Positions 10,341 through 23,596 of a DNA stretch of 64,000 nucleotides are shown here, piece by piece. Below the pieces are notes generated by a model. It ran no database searches. It was not told the DNA's origin and saw only the letters and a program-made list of their open reading frames with translations. This DNA comes from Pinus tabuliformis (lineage: Eukaryota > Streptophyta > Pinopsida > Pinales > Pinaceae). The translations under genes and the position numbers were made by a program. The stretch covers positions 278,708,598 to 278,772,597 of the forward strand of contig CM062804.1 of the NCBI GenBank assembly GCA_031772625.1, given 5' to 3'. The stretch's first letter is position 1. Every line of letters begins with the position of its first letter.

Positions 10341-11340
10341 AGCATAGAACCATATCCCTAACTCTCAATCTTATCATGCACACCAACTACATGCGAAAGA
10401 ATTGTAAAAGTCAAAAGCACATACATTTTTACAGAAGTAAAATGGATTTGTTCATAAATGAGCTCAGGATGCAGCTCGAGGAGGAGCATGAGATCCTCGT
10501 GAAGTGTGGTAACATGTCGTGCGTTCCTCTATAAATATCCCACTATGTGAAATAGAATGAATTTAAGCTGGGTTATTTTTAAGATATGTGTGTTCCTTTA
10601 TTTCCTATAGAATAATGATTAATGTGCTATAAATATCTTTGCATATGCCGCGAAGGAATTATTCATGTGTAGGAAGATATTGTTTATGTTATTTGTTGTA
10701 GCTTTCTTATCAGGACTCTCGAGGTTGTTTGGAATTCTAAAAGCCAGAGACACAAGTGTATGAGGGTGAAATTTTCCAAGCATTCATTGAGACAAGGTCG
10801 AAGTTAAGCATTGGATGATATTCAACTTGGAGGTGGACCATCTTCAGTCACTTGAGTATAAGTCTGGATGATTTTTGAGGAGTAAATGTTATAATTGCAA
10901 ATCCAGACTGAATATGAAGTTTGTAGTTGAATCCTTCAATAGATGTGGTCGCACAAATTTCCATTGTGACTTGTATCAATTAAAGTACCCAACTTCAACA
11001 ATCCTACAAATAAAAAAAAAAATAATAAAACATTCAGATCTCAAGGTCGAGATGGGATGTAATTAAGTAGTTATATATTTCGGATAGTATATCCTTTTAA
11101 AAAATTACTAATCATCAAACCCTCCAGACCATCGGACTTCCGCAGACTACCATATTTCCTTGGATTGGCGAATAAGTCACGTTGAAGGAGCATATCCAAT
11201 CTGGACCCCACAGTAAAGCATAATATTTCTGCAGCTATAGTTGTATTAATGCATGAGGGAAGTATAGGTCAGAAATGTCATATATTTACCTCATGATTTA
11301 ATAGAGCTATAGCTCCAGAAATATAGATTTTCATGTAGGT
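10341..11340. other. Spacer, no recognised gene
   Basis: A short open frame ends at 10534, reading through MQLEEEHEILVKC. It has no recognisable domain and begins in the tandem repeat just upstream. Nothing else is supported. Confidence 0.35.
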
Positions 11341-11851
11341 AGATCGTTAAACATATTTCTCAACGAGGAAAAACTGATACATATGAATCCATCTGGATCC
11401 TAGATGATTCGATAATGAGATCAACTTTATTAATAGGGTGGTCCCTACAAATAGAGATATCCAGTTAAGTTGAATTTGGGCCAGACAACAATTGGGAGCG
11501 ACAAGGTGTGGTACATTGGTATCCATTTCGATCTCGGATGACCGGATCAATATAGATTTCCATCCGGGTAGATCGTTAAACATATTTTTCAACCAGGAAA
11601 GAATGGTACACATGGATCCATCTAGATCTTAGATGATTCGATAGATCGTTAAACATATTTTTCAACCAGGAAAAAATGGTACGCATGGATCCATCTAGAT
11701 CTTAGATGATTCGATAATGAGATCAAATTTATTAATGGGGTGGTCCCTACAAATAAAGATATCCAGTTAAGTTGAATCTGGGCTAGACAACAATTGGGTG
11801 CAACAAGGTGCGGTACATCGGGATCCATCTAGATCTCGGATGACCGGATCA
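11341..11851 (+). repeat. Two-and-a-bit copies of a 209-229-bp tandem repeat
   Basis: Copies begin AGATCGTTAAACATATTT at 11341, 11570 and 11643. The first spans about 229 bp, the second is truncated to 73 bp and the third runs to 11851. Shared blocks include GGTGGTCCCTACAAATA and ATCTCGGATGACCGGATCA. It may be the promoter region of an old LTR; no coding sequence is seen. Confidence 0.75.
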
Positions 11852-12316
11852 CTAGAGCTCGGGCTAAGAAGCTATAGCGCATGGTTTTGATATTTTATGC
11901 TTTCACATTTATAAGGTAAAGGGCTCAAAAAGTATGGTTTAAAGGCTAAATGCCTCAATGTAAGGCTTGGTCCTACAGCCTTGGTCATATGGGTAAGTGT
12001 TAAGATATCTAAGAGGTAATATTACAACAAGTTTTGGGATTATATGTGCATCGTGGTAGAATCTTTCAAGCCCGGTAAAGAGTTGAGGCGAACAAGACTC
12101 GTTGTGTCAAACGAGTAGCATAACAAATGATTAATATACCCTCATCAACTATTTTACAAAAAGACCTCATTAAAGTTCAATTTGAGTTTCTTTCTCCTCC
12201 TTCAAACTCTCTCTACCGTAGTCGATATCAATTTTTTCATGAATTTCTTCTTTCAATTGGTTTATTTTTATTGGTGTAGAGTGATATCTAAATAAATCCT
12301 TCTCATCCTCTTCTAG
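11852..12316. other. Spacer, no recognised gene
   Basis: Unique-looking sequence without convincing open frames. It may be the remaining 3' part of the copia relic next to it. Confidence 0.3.
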
Positions 12317-13840
12317 CTACACTATTATGGTATAAGACTTAGCTATTATGGTATAAGACTTAAATTCTATGAAAATAATATATTTTTTTATATAAAAAGC
12401 ATTTATAAGCCATAAGATAATAAAGGTGGTATATTTTAGCATCAACATAACGTTGTTAATGAAGATACATTTCATTATCTTTTTATCCAACTTCAACCAC
12501 TTCTCCTTAGCCACATGAGTCTATGCCTTAGAACGAAGTATATAAATATGCTAAAGAAAGGATTCTTTCCCATCCAAACCTCCAAAGAAGTTTTAACAAT
12601 AAGATGTAGGAGACTTTCTAAAATTATACATGAAGTAGAAACCATTTTTTTTAGGAATTCTTCCATAAGGTTCCTCCACTTAGAAAGCATTATATCTCTC
12701 CATAAAATTCATGTTCATTAATTTTTGAATTGTTTTGAGAGGTATATGGAATCTTCTTATGTTTTAAATTTAATTCTCCTTACAAAACTTATATAACTCT
12801 ATAGATAAAAATCACTACCATTATCACATATCTTATTGCTATATAAGACGAACAAATATTACAATATATGGTGCATAAATCAATATGGGAAGGAGTTGCC
12901 ACATAAACAATTATTGTGAGTGTGATAGTTCCTTATATCAACTTATAATGTTTTTCATAGAATCAAATATTCACAATGTCCTCATTAAGTTTTCTAATTG
13001 ATAATATATTTGATACTAAAATCAAAATTTGCAAAATCTCATTGATTTATTTCTTGCTACTAGGGAATATGATCACAACTATACCATATCCAACTCTACT
13101 GAGAGGAGCGTCATCACCAAGGTATTCCATCCTACAATAATTTTTCTTATACTCTACAAATTAATATCAATGGGAATTTAATCTAAGGAAGACTTAGACT
13201 CTATCAACCATCTATTCTAGTATGCATGAGTTGTCAGTCATGCAATATAAGAATATCCTTCATCCCATAATCATTATTTTCCTTCATATTCCTCTTTTTC
13301 TCTTCTTTGTAGACTCTTAAAAAATCTATGCCCTATGTCGTTTCAACATCTTCCCTTGGATATTGTAGCATCATTAGTTATCTCATAGGATTTGTGTGTA
13401 CACTATTATCTCCTCTATTCTTTTTCATTTGACTTTATATAAATAGCCAAGGCCTAATTGGTGGATTTCAAAGCTTTCCACCTCACCTCTTCTAAAATTA
13501 ATATAGTCATGAACTTATCAAGTACCATGTTTTTAAAAAGTTATTCCTATTTTGGTTACCATGTTTATTTCATGAATTTGTAAGAGAGAAAAAATAAGGT
13601 TCACACATCAATCCTCCTCTTCTATTTTTACTCCAATTAAAATTAATTGGGCCATAAAATTATTGAAGACATTTAGATTCTTAGTTATAGAATCACCATC
13701 ACATAATCTCAAGGTGAATAAATATTTCCACAAAAAAAAAAACGTTCACCTTGTATTTGTCTTAGTCAAAATCCATTAATATGTTCAAGAGACTGCGTAT
13801 AGTTTCCTCTTGAAAACATTTCAATAACAATGATTCAACG
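12317..13840 (-). pseudogene. Badly decayed Ty1/copia gag-pol relic
   Basis: Read on the minus strand, pieces of a copia polyprotein appear in the right order, scattered over frames. First comes gag UBN2-like LRLCDGDSITKNLNVFNNF with GVKIEEED (about 13712-13600). The post-protease segment YLGDDAPLSRVGYGIVVIIF follows near 13130. Then comes integrase-like CDNGSDF and IPLKTIQK (about 12830-12720), and finally EVWMGKNP with KEKWLKLDKKIMKCIFI (about 12590-12440). RT and RNase H are not seen, so the element is truncated. It belongs to a different family from the two better-preserved copia elements in the window. Confidence 0.6.
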
Positions 13841-15077
13841 AAACAAATATTAATAGGATTCTATCCTTTCTTTCCACCAATACCAATTTGTATATATCAT
13901 ACCAATGGGTTTGGTTCTGGATACTATATATCATATATCTCACTATATAAAGATTTATCCATCTTGGGATGTCGTAGCACAAAGTTGGTTCCTTTAAAAA
14001 AAATTGTTTCTAATGTATGTGTCATCACAATTTCCATAAAAAAAAGATTTCATTCTATCAAATATCACACATAAATTAGAATTAGATAAGAAACCTTGTC
14101 CCCAACACCTTGGATTACAAGTGATAAGGATTTGGTTCCAATTGAAGGGAAGAAATGGTGCATAATACACTTTCTACACTAATGAGTGCTAGAAAAATGT
14201 GCTAAAAATATAAATAAACATAATTACAATAATAAACATTGTGAAAACATAGAATCTAAAGACAACATCATATCTTGAGGAAAAATTGACCTAAAAACCA
14301 TTTTGGATATTCCACTAGAATAGTTCATCACAACATCTCTTGTAATTTTTTGAAATATTATCTTTTACTATTTATTTCCTTGGAGATAAGTATAAAATAT
14401 CATTAATAAAAGAAAAGTAGTTGTTTTTGTTTCCTTTCAATACAATTAATTGCGATAATTAACATTATTATCTTTAAAATTTCTTTCTTTCTTTTTTAAA
14501 TTAATGTGTATAACACATTTTTAGATTTATTTTTCGCTCATATTTTTATTAAAAACTATTTTCCATCATCTTGATGCTCTTCTTCCTGCACTCTTCTTCT
14601 TATAAATAAATATCATAAATCTTCAAAACTCAAATTATTTAAAAATTTAAAAAAATTGAGAATCATATCACTAAAAACCTCAATGAAAAAGAAATGTGTT
14701 ACCCTAAAAAAAAAACATTTTTTAACAAAATTAAATACATAAACATTCATTCCAGTTACTTGGATCCATTAATTTTTAAATCACAATTACTTTAACTGTA
14801 TATACTTACTTTTAAAATATTCATTAGGGGAAAGCCCACAAAACCATTCTTTAGATTTTCTTCTGTATCTCGAATTTGGAAATGATTTTCTTCTGTATCT
14901 CGAATTTGGAAATGTAACATAGAGCGACGGTGAACCAAAGATTACATAGAGTGAAAATATGCCTTTGTAAGAGTTGATTTAAAACTCTCTGTTATAAATG
15001 TCTACAAGGAGGAATGAAAAATATTGGAGTTCTAGTCCTTCAAGATATATACATGAATCTAGTCAATTTAGAATAAT
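13841..15077. other. AT-rich spacer, no gene seen
   Basis: It has only short frames. A 33-bp perfect direct repeat (GATTTTCTTCTGTATCTCG...) lies at about 14855-14915. The 5' end of the minus-strand copia relic may extend in here, but no LTR could be matched. Confidence 0.4.
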
Positions 15078-15215
15078 AAAATATGAACCAGTCTTGTCGC
15101 ATATAACGTGTAATTTGAATATCATTACTACAAGGAGGTAGTGTATAAAATATGAACCAATCCTCTCGCATATAACATGCCATTTGAATATCAACAGTAC
15201 AAGGAGGTAGTGTTT
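15078..15215 (+). repeat. 69-bp tandem duplication
   Basis: 15078-15146 and 15147-15215 share AAAATATGAACCA...CGCATATAAC and CAAGGAGGTAGTGT, with about 12 differences. A 60-codon minus-strand frame here is a by-product of the repeat. Confidence 0.75.
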
Positions 15216-16250
15216 GTGGCATATGTAATGATGATATATTTATGTGAATATAGTATTAACCAAAATTGTATTTAAGCGGAAATATTTAATTTTAGATATT
15301 TATTAGTTATGGTTGATGTAAAGTATATTGAAAGAATATAATTTTTGGGAAGATTATCTTTCTACTCGTTCCAAGTGCAAGTATTGTTTATGGTTCTTAT
15401 GAGTGAAAGAAAATTACTTCTCGATAAGAATATGTAGATGACAGATATCTAAAGCCAGTGAAAGACGTTAGAAAGGGACATGAAAATCTCTGAAAAGGAC
15501 TTCACCTCTTAGATTTTTCCAACTTATGAGAAGAATTAGGTGGTTGTTAGGATTGCAGAAGGAATTTTAGGTATTCTGAAAGACGCCATTTTGAATTCCT
15601 TCAATATAGTCCAGTGTTGGAGCAAGAGGAATGGGACTGAAAACAGAGGAGGTGGAACTGGAGTGGAGTGACGCTCTGGCAAAGGTGGACAGATAGACAC
15701 TCTTCTAGGAGAACCAATCTATTCTTGTTAATCATTTTGTCATTAAGTTCATTTCTGTGCTAGTTTTGAACTTCTAGCTTCTAAGTTTTGTAAATATGGG
15801 AACCATGATAATATAAAAGTCCTTTTAGAAGGACAAGAGAAATGTAAACAAAATGGGTAGCGCATCTCACTTGTACTGACTACAATTACATAATTTTCTT
15901 TTGGAATAGGAGTTATCTTCTAAGGTAGACAATCCTCAATTCACCAACCAATTTCTAGGTCATACCTGTGAATTCCCAAGCATGTCGCCTAAAATCTTAG
16001 GCTTGGGCTTGCGAATAGAACTATCAATCCTTAAATGCTTCAATTCACCATCCAAGACCCCATAATTTTCCATTTTTGGGTAAAAGAAACACCAGTGGCA
16101 TTGATTTTAGCCAAAGCTTTGACCGATTACAAGCACATCCAATTTATAAGATCGATTAAAGAAAGCGGCACAAAATCTACATTACTCCTTGATTATCTAC
16201 AGGAATTAAGTACTTTGTTACACTCTCCCTGAAGCTCCATCACATCTTTG
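15216..16250. other. Spacer with an exon-like minus-strand patch
   Basis: On the minus strand, about 16070-15968 reads YPKMENYGVLDGELKHLRI followed by RKPKPKILGDMLGNSQ, ending at a CAG/GTATGA donor-like site. The Pro-rich R-x-P-x-P block vaguely resembles the N-terminal region of plant cytochrome P450s. The frame is closed by a stop just upstream. This could be an exon relic, but the family is not established. Confidence 0.2.
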
Positions 16251-16701
16251 AGTAATTTTAGTTGAAGCTCCATCACATCTTTCATCATTCTTCACTGTTG
16301 CTAAATATTTTTATTCCCTCTTTTACGATATCTTAATGTAATATAATCATAATAAAAGAATAAAAAATATTTATATATTAATAATATAAATTAAAATTTT
16401 GTATATTAAATATTAATTTTTTATTATAATTTGAATTATATATATTATTCTAAAATTTTTATAGATTTATCTTTTTAAACCCAAATAATTTAACTTTGTA
16501 ATAAATTAATTTAAAAGGCAATGAAAAATTAAAATATATCAAAATTTATAAATATTTTTTTTTTTTCATTTAAAACAGGATTTAGAAAACTTAAAACAAT
16601 ATAAAACTTCCCATCGAATTCCATGACGATATGTCAAAAATATTTATATCTTCAAATTTATATAATAAATATTAATTTTCTATTATAAATCAATTTTATT
16701 T

Positions 16702-16711
16702 TATATATATA

Positions 16712-16755
<44 letters not shown>
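16702..16755. repeat. (AT)n microsatellite
   Basis: About 54 bp of almost pure AT dinucleotide with one C. A shorter AT run lies near 17060. Confidence 0.9.
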
Positions 16756-16760
<5 letters not shown>

Positions 16761-18240
16761 CTAATATTTTTGTAGATTTATTTTTCAAAATCTGATAAAG
16801 CTTAATTTTATGATAAATTAATTTAAAAATGAATGAAAAATCAAAATATCTCAAAATTTAGAAATTATAATCTTTCTTTTTAATTTAATATGGAATTAAG
16901 AAAAAACATTTTTGTAATGACATGTGTCAATTTTTATTTTGAGAGAACAAGACAAAAATACATAGATCTTATTAATTAAATCTACTCAACCAAACTAATC
17001 ATAATAATCATAATAATAACACTTTCGATGTAAATATTAATAATATAAATTTATTATAATATATATATATATATATATTGAAAGTTAAGTGTTACCAGCT
17101 TTACCATCTAACTTTCCATACAATGAGAGAAATAATGTTGTACACGAAGAATCATTTTCAAAAACTAGTATTATAGAACAATGAATCAATTATTATGACT
17201 TATGACTTGAGTCCGTTGTTTACTTTCAAAATTTATTCTAGTACAATCATAACACTTCACTGTTGAATATCTTTTAAATGATTTATTCAATTATTTTCAC
17301 TTTTATGTAGTTTTAGGTATAAGTGGACTCGTAATGGGGGCGAAAACACCTCATGCTTCGCTTTAAAGTGGAATAGCAATAAGGTTAGCAATTATATAAA
17401 TTTTTGAAAAATATCTAAATCTAAGGATTTAATTTGTTTTGATTAGTCAAAAATTTTAGTCCTTATATTATTTTATAATTTTTGGATTATCTGAGAAACT
17501 CTCAAAATTGGAAAAAAGCTTAATAGTTTTAATAAGAAAGATAATTACAGATTTAGCCAATCTTAAAAACCTGTAATTTAAGATATCACTCATTAATTCT
17601 TAACCATCATTTTATTTTTATTACTAATATTCTATTTTAAAAAATTTTGTAATTCAATCAATCATTATATAATTTGAAATTTCTAATTTTACTATAAACC
17701 AATCCTAATCCCATAATTTAATTAGCTCTTATTCTCTTAGAAAAAAAAAAAAATTTAAGTCATACTATAACCCTTATTTAATTAAATCCATTTTAATTCT
17801 TAAAACCTCATTATTTCATTCTAATCCCTAGTATTTCTAATTTCAACTATTAATCTTAAAATTTTAAAATTCTTATATAAATTATTTAAATTATTAAAAA
17901 TCCCTTACTTAGTTAATTTTAACCAATTCTCATTATCAAATTATTTTATTTCTCTACAACCCCTCATTATCTAATTATTTTAATTCTCTACCACCACTCT
18001 TACTAATTAATTCTGACTTGAATTCTAAGTTTCTTAATTTTAATTTAATTAATTTATAAAAAAAATCTTAATTTTCTTCGATCCCTTTCAATTAATAAAT
18101 ATATAGTTTTTCTTTCTAATTTTTCCAAAACATAAATATGAAAAAATAATTTCTAAATATTAATTCTTTTGAACTTATTTATTTTTGTGACCGTTAATCT
18201 AACAAATATCTAATTTCCTTTCTCCTATAAAGAAGCTCTT
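16756..18240. other. AT-rich spacer, no gene seen
   Basis: Very AT-rich, full of stops in all frames, with many short TTAATT-type runs. Nothing is recognised. Confidence 0.5.
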
Positions 18241-19500
18241 CAATACTCATTTATTGGCAAGACTTTTTAGTGCTCTTTGTTCCATGATGATAGATGTAGT
18301 CACCGTCCGAAACGTTGAACGAATCTCATAGATTACATAGTTCTACTCTAGAAATCTCCATCAATAATAAAAATAAGTTATAAGTTTCAGTAGTAATAAA
18401 ATAAATAAAAATATTTATCCCAAGAACACAAAGGTCAAGTTAAAAAAATTGGTCTTATACCTCTGAGCCTAATACACCTATAGTGACACTAGAGTTTTGA
18501 GTATGAGTCAGACCCCAAAATTAATCAATAAATACTTTTCAATGTGAGACATTCACAAGTTAGCACCCTCCCATTAATCAAGAAATACTTCTCAATGTGA
18601 GAAATTCTTAGATATTGAGTAATGATGAAAGGTGGCACCATCCCACCAATGAGGTTTTCAACTAGTTTTCTTTGCTGTATTTTTTTCCAGCTTTGGGGTA
18701 AGATTTGATGGAGTTTCCATCCGCATAACAACCTTTTCAACGAAATGACATAGTTTCATTCTCCAGCTTTTGTATTCTTAAGAATCTAGGACCTTTAATT
18801 TAGTTTTAGTAGAAAATTCCTTACTAAAATCCATTTCCGGCTTCACATATTATTTTTAGTTTACACCTCAATAGTAGAATTTTCCTAATGCGTTACCCAT
18901 TGTAGTCAATGAGGGAAAATTCCACCATTGTAAGAGAAAGGGAAGATTTACCCCAACTAGATCATATTAGAGAGATGTTGTGAGGGGATTAGAGGAGGGA
19001 AACTAAGGTTTCACGAAGAGCCCTATGTTTTTGGAAACTATAGACCAAAGTTCAAGATTTGAGATCTATCTTCAACTTTGTTGAGAACCGCCATGAAAAC
19101 TCCTCTTGCTAGAGGATAGATGTTCACTTCGTCAGAAATATATGACTTCCATTGGTTAGATATCTATGAGTGAAGGTCAACCAACCTTGGCACAAGCTAT
19201 AAAACTTGCAAAATAACCTAACTTCATAGAATAATTTAGCCTCCTTATTGTCTCAGTCAGACTTGGAACTTCGATTAGAGGAGCATCCAGTATTGGAATC
19301 CTAGAGATCTGGGTTCCCATAACAAGGTTTTTTAAAATATCTCAAGCAGATATAGAATATGGTCCCCGTCAGGGATGGAATTTGACCGGCATTTTGAACG
19401 TATTTGATGGTCATAAATATTTAAAACTTATTTTTCTAGACGTGTTTGGAACAATTCAAGATGTATTTTTGACGGTTAACTTTTTGTTGAAACCATCATT
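18241..19500. other. Unassigned repeat-like region
   Basis: The phrase TCAATGTGAGA(C/A)ATTC recurs at about 18538 and 18591, each time near ATCAA(T/G)AAATACTT. The sequence resembles a dispersed non-coding repeat or LTR remnant. No coding domain or terminal repeat could be assigned. Confidence 0.3.
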
Positions 19501-20453
19501 AATACCCATTCAACGAAGAAAGCGGAAGCAAAGGTAGTAGACTGATTTGTCGGGCGCTTGTTCTCCTCGACATGGGCACTTGTCCGGCCTCCGGCAGGCC
19601 ATACTGTCTTCGGCAACGTTTGTCTCCCACCTTTTAACGATTTCGCTTCGTGTCTGTGTTTGTAATGTTCCTGTTGTAAGTGATAATGGTTGTGTGGATA
19701 ATTTTACCTCGACTCCATGTTTCAAATTAAGCGTGCAACAATGAAAGTTTGGAAAGGCATCAGGAAAACCCAAAGGAAATCTACCCCTACTTTTATCTTT
19801 GTTTATGCACGTTATTTTGTCAGCCGCAGAACGGGATTTTGGTCGAAGAGGAAATCCGCCCTTGCTTTTTTCTTCGTTTATGCATATTATTTTCTCAGCC
19901 AAATAGCAGAACGAGATTTTTGTGGATGACTGGTTGATGATTGTCTACCATTTCTGAGGGTGTAAACTCAGAGTTGAATCAAATAAATGATTTGTTGCAA
20001 GCGGTTCATTTAACGGATCATTTTCAAATTTAATGGGATTATATTGCTCTGTTTTGCGGAGACCACCACAAGCAACCCCCCTCTGAAACCATCTTCATCT
20101 TTATGGGATGTGAATCCCAAGAGGGAATGCATTGCCACTGATAGCACCAATGACGGCTTTGAAGAAATCTTTCCTCCGCTACAACAAACGGAGGCTTCCG
20201 AGGAACACTGGAAGAGGTTGCTGTAAATTGCATTGAGGTGAGGAAGGGCAGTGATGCGGCGAATCTGCAAGAGCTCGCTATAAAATGCATTAAGGTTCGG
20301 GTGACGAAGGCCAGTGATGCCAAATTTGTTACATCTCAGGCATTGTGTCTACCTTCATTCGAATGGTTAGCTTTTTTAAAAGCATGTGAATACAACATAA
20401 TACATCCTTTAGAAGGCCAAAGACCAAAGATCAAGGGAAAAAGGCAACAGTAA
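19501..20453. other. Less AT-rich island, unassigned, possible gene relic
   Basis: This block stands out from the AT-rich surroundings. The minus strand is open for 130 codons (19902-19510) and the plus strand for about 98 codons to 20453. Both frames contain internal duplications: 19776-19840 with 19851-19920, and 20214-20270 with 20271-20330. The latter gives VNCIEVRKGSDA followed by IKCIKVRVTKASDA. No family is recognised. It may be a captured gene fragment or a broken gene. Confidence 0.3.
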
Positions 20454-23434
20454 GTCCGACTGGAGGTGCCCCTGGACAGAGAAAGAATGCTAGCTCTAAA
20501 TTTGTTGGCGGAGTTAACATCGTTGTGATTAATTACAATAAGCTTTTGTGGATCAATTTTTTTTTAATCATCCCCAAGAAGGAAAATTCACACATTAAAG
20601 ATATTCACCATATAAATACAACTTTATAAACAGTCCACCTGAGCAATTCACTGGAAAAAAAAATCAATGACCATGTAAAATCACGTGATGTCATATTTTA
20701 TGCATTAATTTAATTTTTATTTTTTTTTAAATGGGGTATCTTGGGTTTAAGACAAATGCGATTTATTTGAACGCTAGTATTTGCAAATAGTAATGAATAA
20801 TTCATTGCGTGGAAATATACTTAAAGCAATATTTTCATGTTTGTGGTGTTGAGTAAGATTGAGAGCATAATCTTAATTTTGAATGCATTTAAATTAAAAT
20901 TAAAATACTTGTATGAATACATTTAAACTAAAATATTTATATAAATAATAATGAAAATTAGTGTTTTTTTAATTAATATGATAAGGTTTATTAGCTCTTA
21001 TTTCACATCATACATTAAAAATATAATATTTATATTAAAAAATAATTATAATTTTAATTGAATTTATTATAAGGGAATTTATTTCCTTTTAAATTGTAGA
21101 TAAGAAATGTGTACTTTAATTTATATATGAAAGGGTCTTTCTAACTATGTTATACAATTTCAAGTAAGATTGTGATTTTTTGTTATTTAAAATAATTTTT
21201 GAATGTATAAATGGACTCTATAAATTAAAAATCTCTAACAAATTTCAATTAAAATTAACAAAAAAAAACATGAAAAAAGTCATTTCGTGGATAAGAAAAA
21301 ATTTAATTACTAATAATAATCATTCTAACATATTTGGATGGACTTCCCTAAATTAAATAATGAATAAAACAACACACTTCAATTAAATGGAGATATTTCT
21401 TTAATATTGTATTTCAGTAATGAAATTTTCATTTAATAAATTGGTTTCTATATAAATATTTTTTTTGTTACCACATATATATTTTGAGAAAATGAACATT
21501 TCCCTCTTTTCTAAAATATTTGTGAGTAAAGCACTCTCTAATATGGTAGAGATGTTATAATTTCCTTTATAACATTTGACTTAGTCAAAATAAAATAAAA
21601 TAAATAATTAAATTAAATTAAAAATAAAAATAAAATAAAGTTAATAACTAATTATAATTAATAATTAAACCAAATTAGATCCATTTTAACTAGGGATCTA
21701 CCAAGTGGCCAGAGAGATCAAATATAAAAATTATCTTATTATAATATTTGAAAGGAAGATAATTCAATTATAAAAACAATAATTATTTATTATTTTGGTA
21801 TATTTGTTTTAATATAAATTTAAGTTATATTTTTTAAAGTTTATTAAGATTACTTAATATAACTTAGTCACATTATGACTAATCCATATTTGGGTATATT
21901 GTAGAGTGCACTGTGCTTTGTTTAGTGCAAACAAGAGTATACAAATACTTTCAAATCTTATATCCCCATCATTTTAAAAAGTATATATTTATTTTAAACC
22001 CAAATCTATTAAACATAGATAATGATTAAAAATATAAAGAATCCAAAGCATACACATTTTTATGAAAAAACAAATTTGAGGTCTAACATAATGAGTATAA
22101 TTAAGTTGAAAGTATTACATTTTTATGTCAAATTAATTTTAAGAGAATAAAGTTCTATATTAGTGAAGGCTCCACTACAGTACATATTGGAGAATGAGAT
22201 GTTCATTATTTTTTTTGTCCATTTGTATCTCATATAGGTAGGTGTCACACAACTTATCAAACTTTTTAACAATGCAATAAAATATATGACACATTTAGAT
22301 TGGAGAATTTTCCTAATATGGGATAGTATCTTTCTCTTTATACTTCTCAAAATGTATTTAAATATGAGGAACTTCTTTTTCACAAACAACCAATCTCCCT
22401 CTTTCTTTGCATGTAATGCATAGCTTTTCGACAACTTGAGACCAATGGGATTTAGGAATTTGTATGTTGTGACATCAGTTTGGTGTAACTGCATTTTGGA
22501 GTAAACAATCATTTGCAATAGTATGTATATGTATCAACTAATAATTTGTTGTCAAATGAGTTTCTCTTATTCAGTGGATCTAAAAATGGGAAATTGGTGG
22601 TATGTTATTGTGTCCTTTTAGGGTGTCATATATTTCTGTTTTATATCAAACCTTATATTAGATAATGTAAGAAATTATCTCCTAATTTGCATGAAACTTC
22701 ATCTTATTGGGAATCTAAATATTCTAGTGGTATAATAAAAATTATGTTTTTAAATGACAGTTTAAAGATATGCAATGGACAACCATCAAGTACCCTAACA
22801 AGGACTAATTATATACTTTCAATAAGCGAAATAAACATGTTTCAAATGTTCAACATTTTTTGTTAAAACCTCCACAATTGGAGTTGTAAAACTATTATAA
22901 TTTAAAAATATTTATTTTTTAGTTGATATGTCTACAAGTTATATTAAAGTGTATAATCTCTAAATAATACACCAAGGTGAAAATTATTTTGAATTTTCAA
23001 TAAAACTCCTTTGTCTAAAAAATAAACTAGTTATATACAATATGAAGCCCTTTTAGAATGAGTTTGTTATAATTTTATTCAATGTCACTTTAATATGCAT
23101 TGGTTTTTTTGTTTATATATATTGATTTCACTACATTTTGGTGATAAATAGAAGGAATGATTTGATGCATGCTTTTGCCACATTAATACTTATAAGTGTT
23201 TGCTCTCTACCAATGTAATAATAGAGGAAATCATATAACATGATGTTAATAGATCTACAATGTCCATTTATTATAATTTTAATCATTCAAATACTATGCA
23301 TTCAATCTTCTTAACATTAGGATATATCCCATGATATAAAGCAATGCTAAAATATATATGATAAAATGTACTTTACCTTTAGATCCACTAATACATATTA
23401 GATTAAGTAAATCATAACATAAATCATATCAATT
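20454..23434. other. AT-rich spacer, no gene seen
   Basis: About 3 kb of AT-rich DNA. A 131-codon minus-strand frame (22518-22123) has a low-complexity composition and no recognisable domain, so it is not called as a gene. Confidence 0.45.
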
Positions 23435-23576
23435 AATCTACTTCCTAGGTGCCCATGGGGCTTTGTATTGATGGCAAATGGGTGCATTATTAAGGCACTC
23501 CGTGTGATAGGTCACTGGTTCAAATCCTCATGGGTCTTACCTACCAAAAAAAATAAAATAAATCTACTTCCTAGGT
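23435..23576 (+). mobile_element. tRNA-derived SINE with perfect 16-bp TSDs
   Basis: The body (23451-23560) holds an A-box-like GATGGCAAATGGG and a strong B box GGTTCAAATCC. It ends in an A-rich tail. It is flanked by identical AATCTACTTCCTAGGT at 23435-23450 and 23561-23576. At about 110 bp it is short and is little more than the tRNA-like head plus tail. SINEs depend on LINE proteins for retroposition. Intact duplications suggest a fairly recent insertion. Confidence 0.85.
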
Positions 23577-23596
23577 TTTATTGATAACATTCAATA

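Noticed and set aside
22123..22518. 131-codon minus-strand frame
   Set aside because: Lys/Ile/Leu-rich low-complexity translation of AT-rich DNA with no domain.
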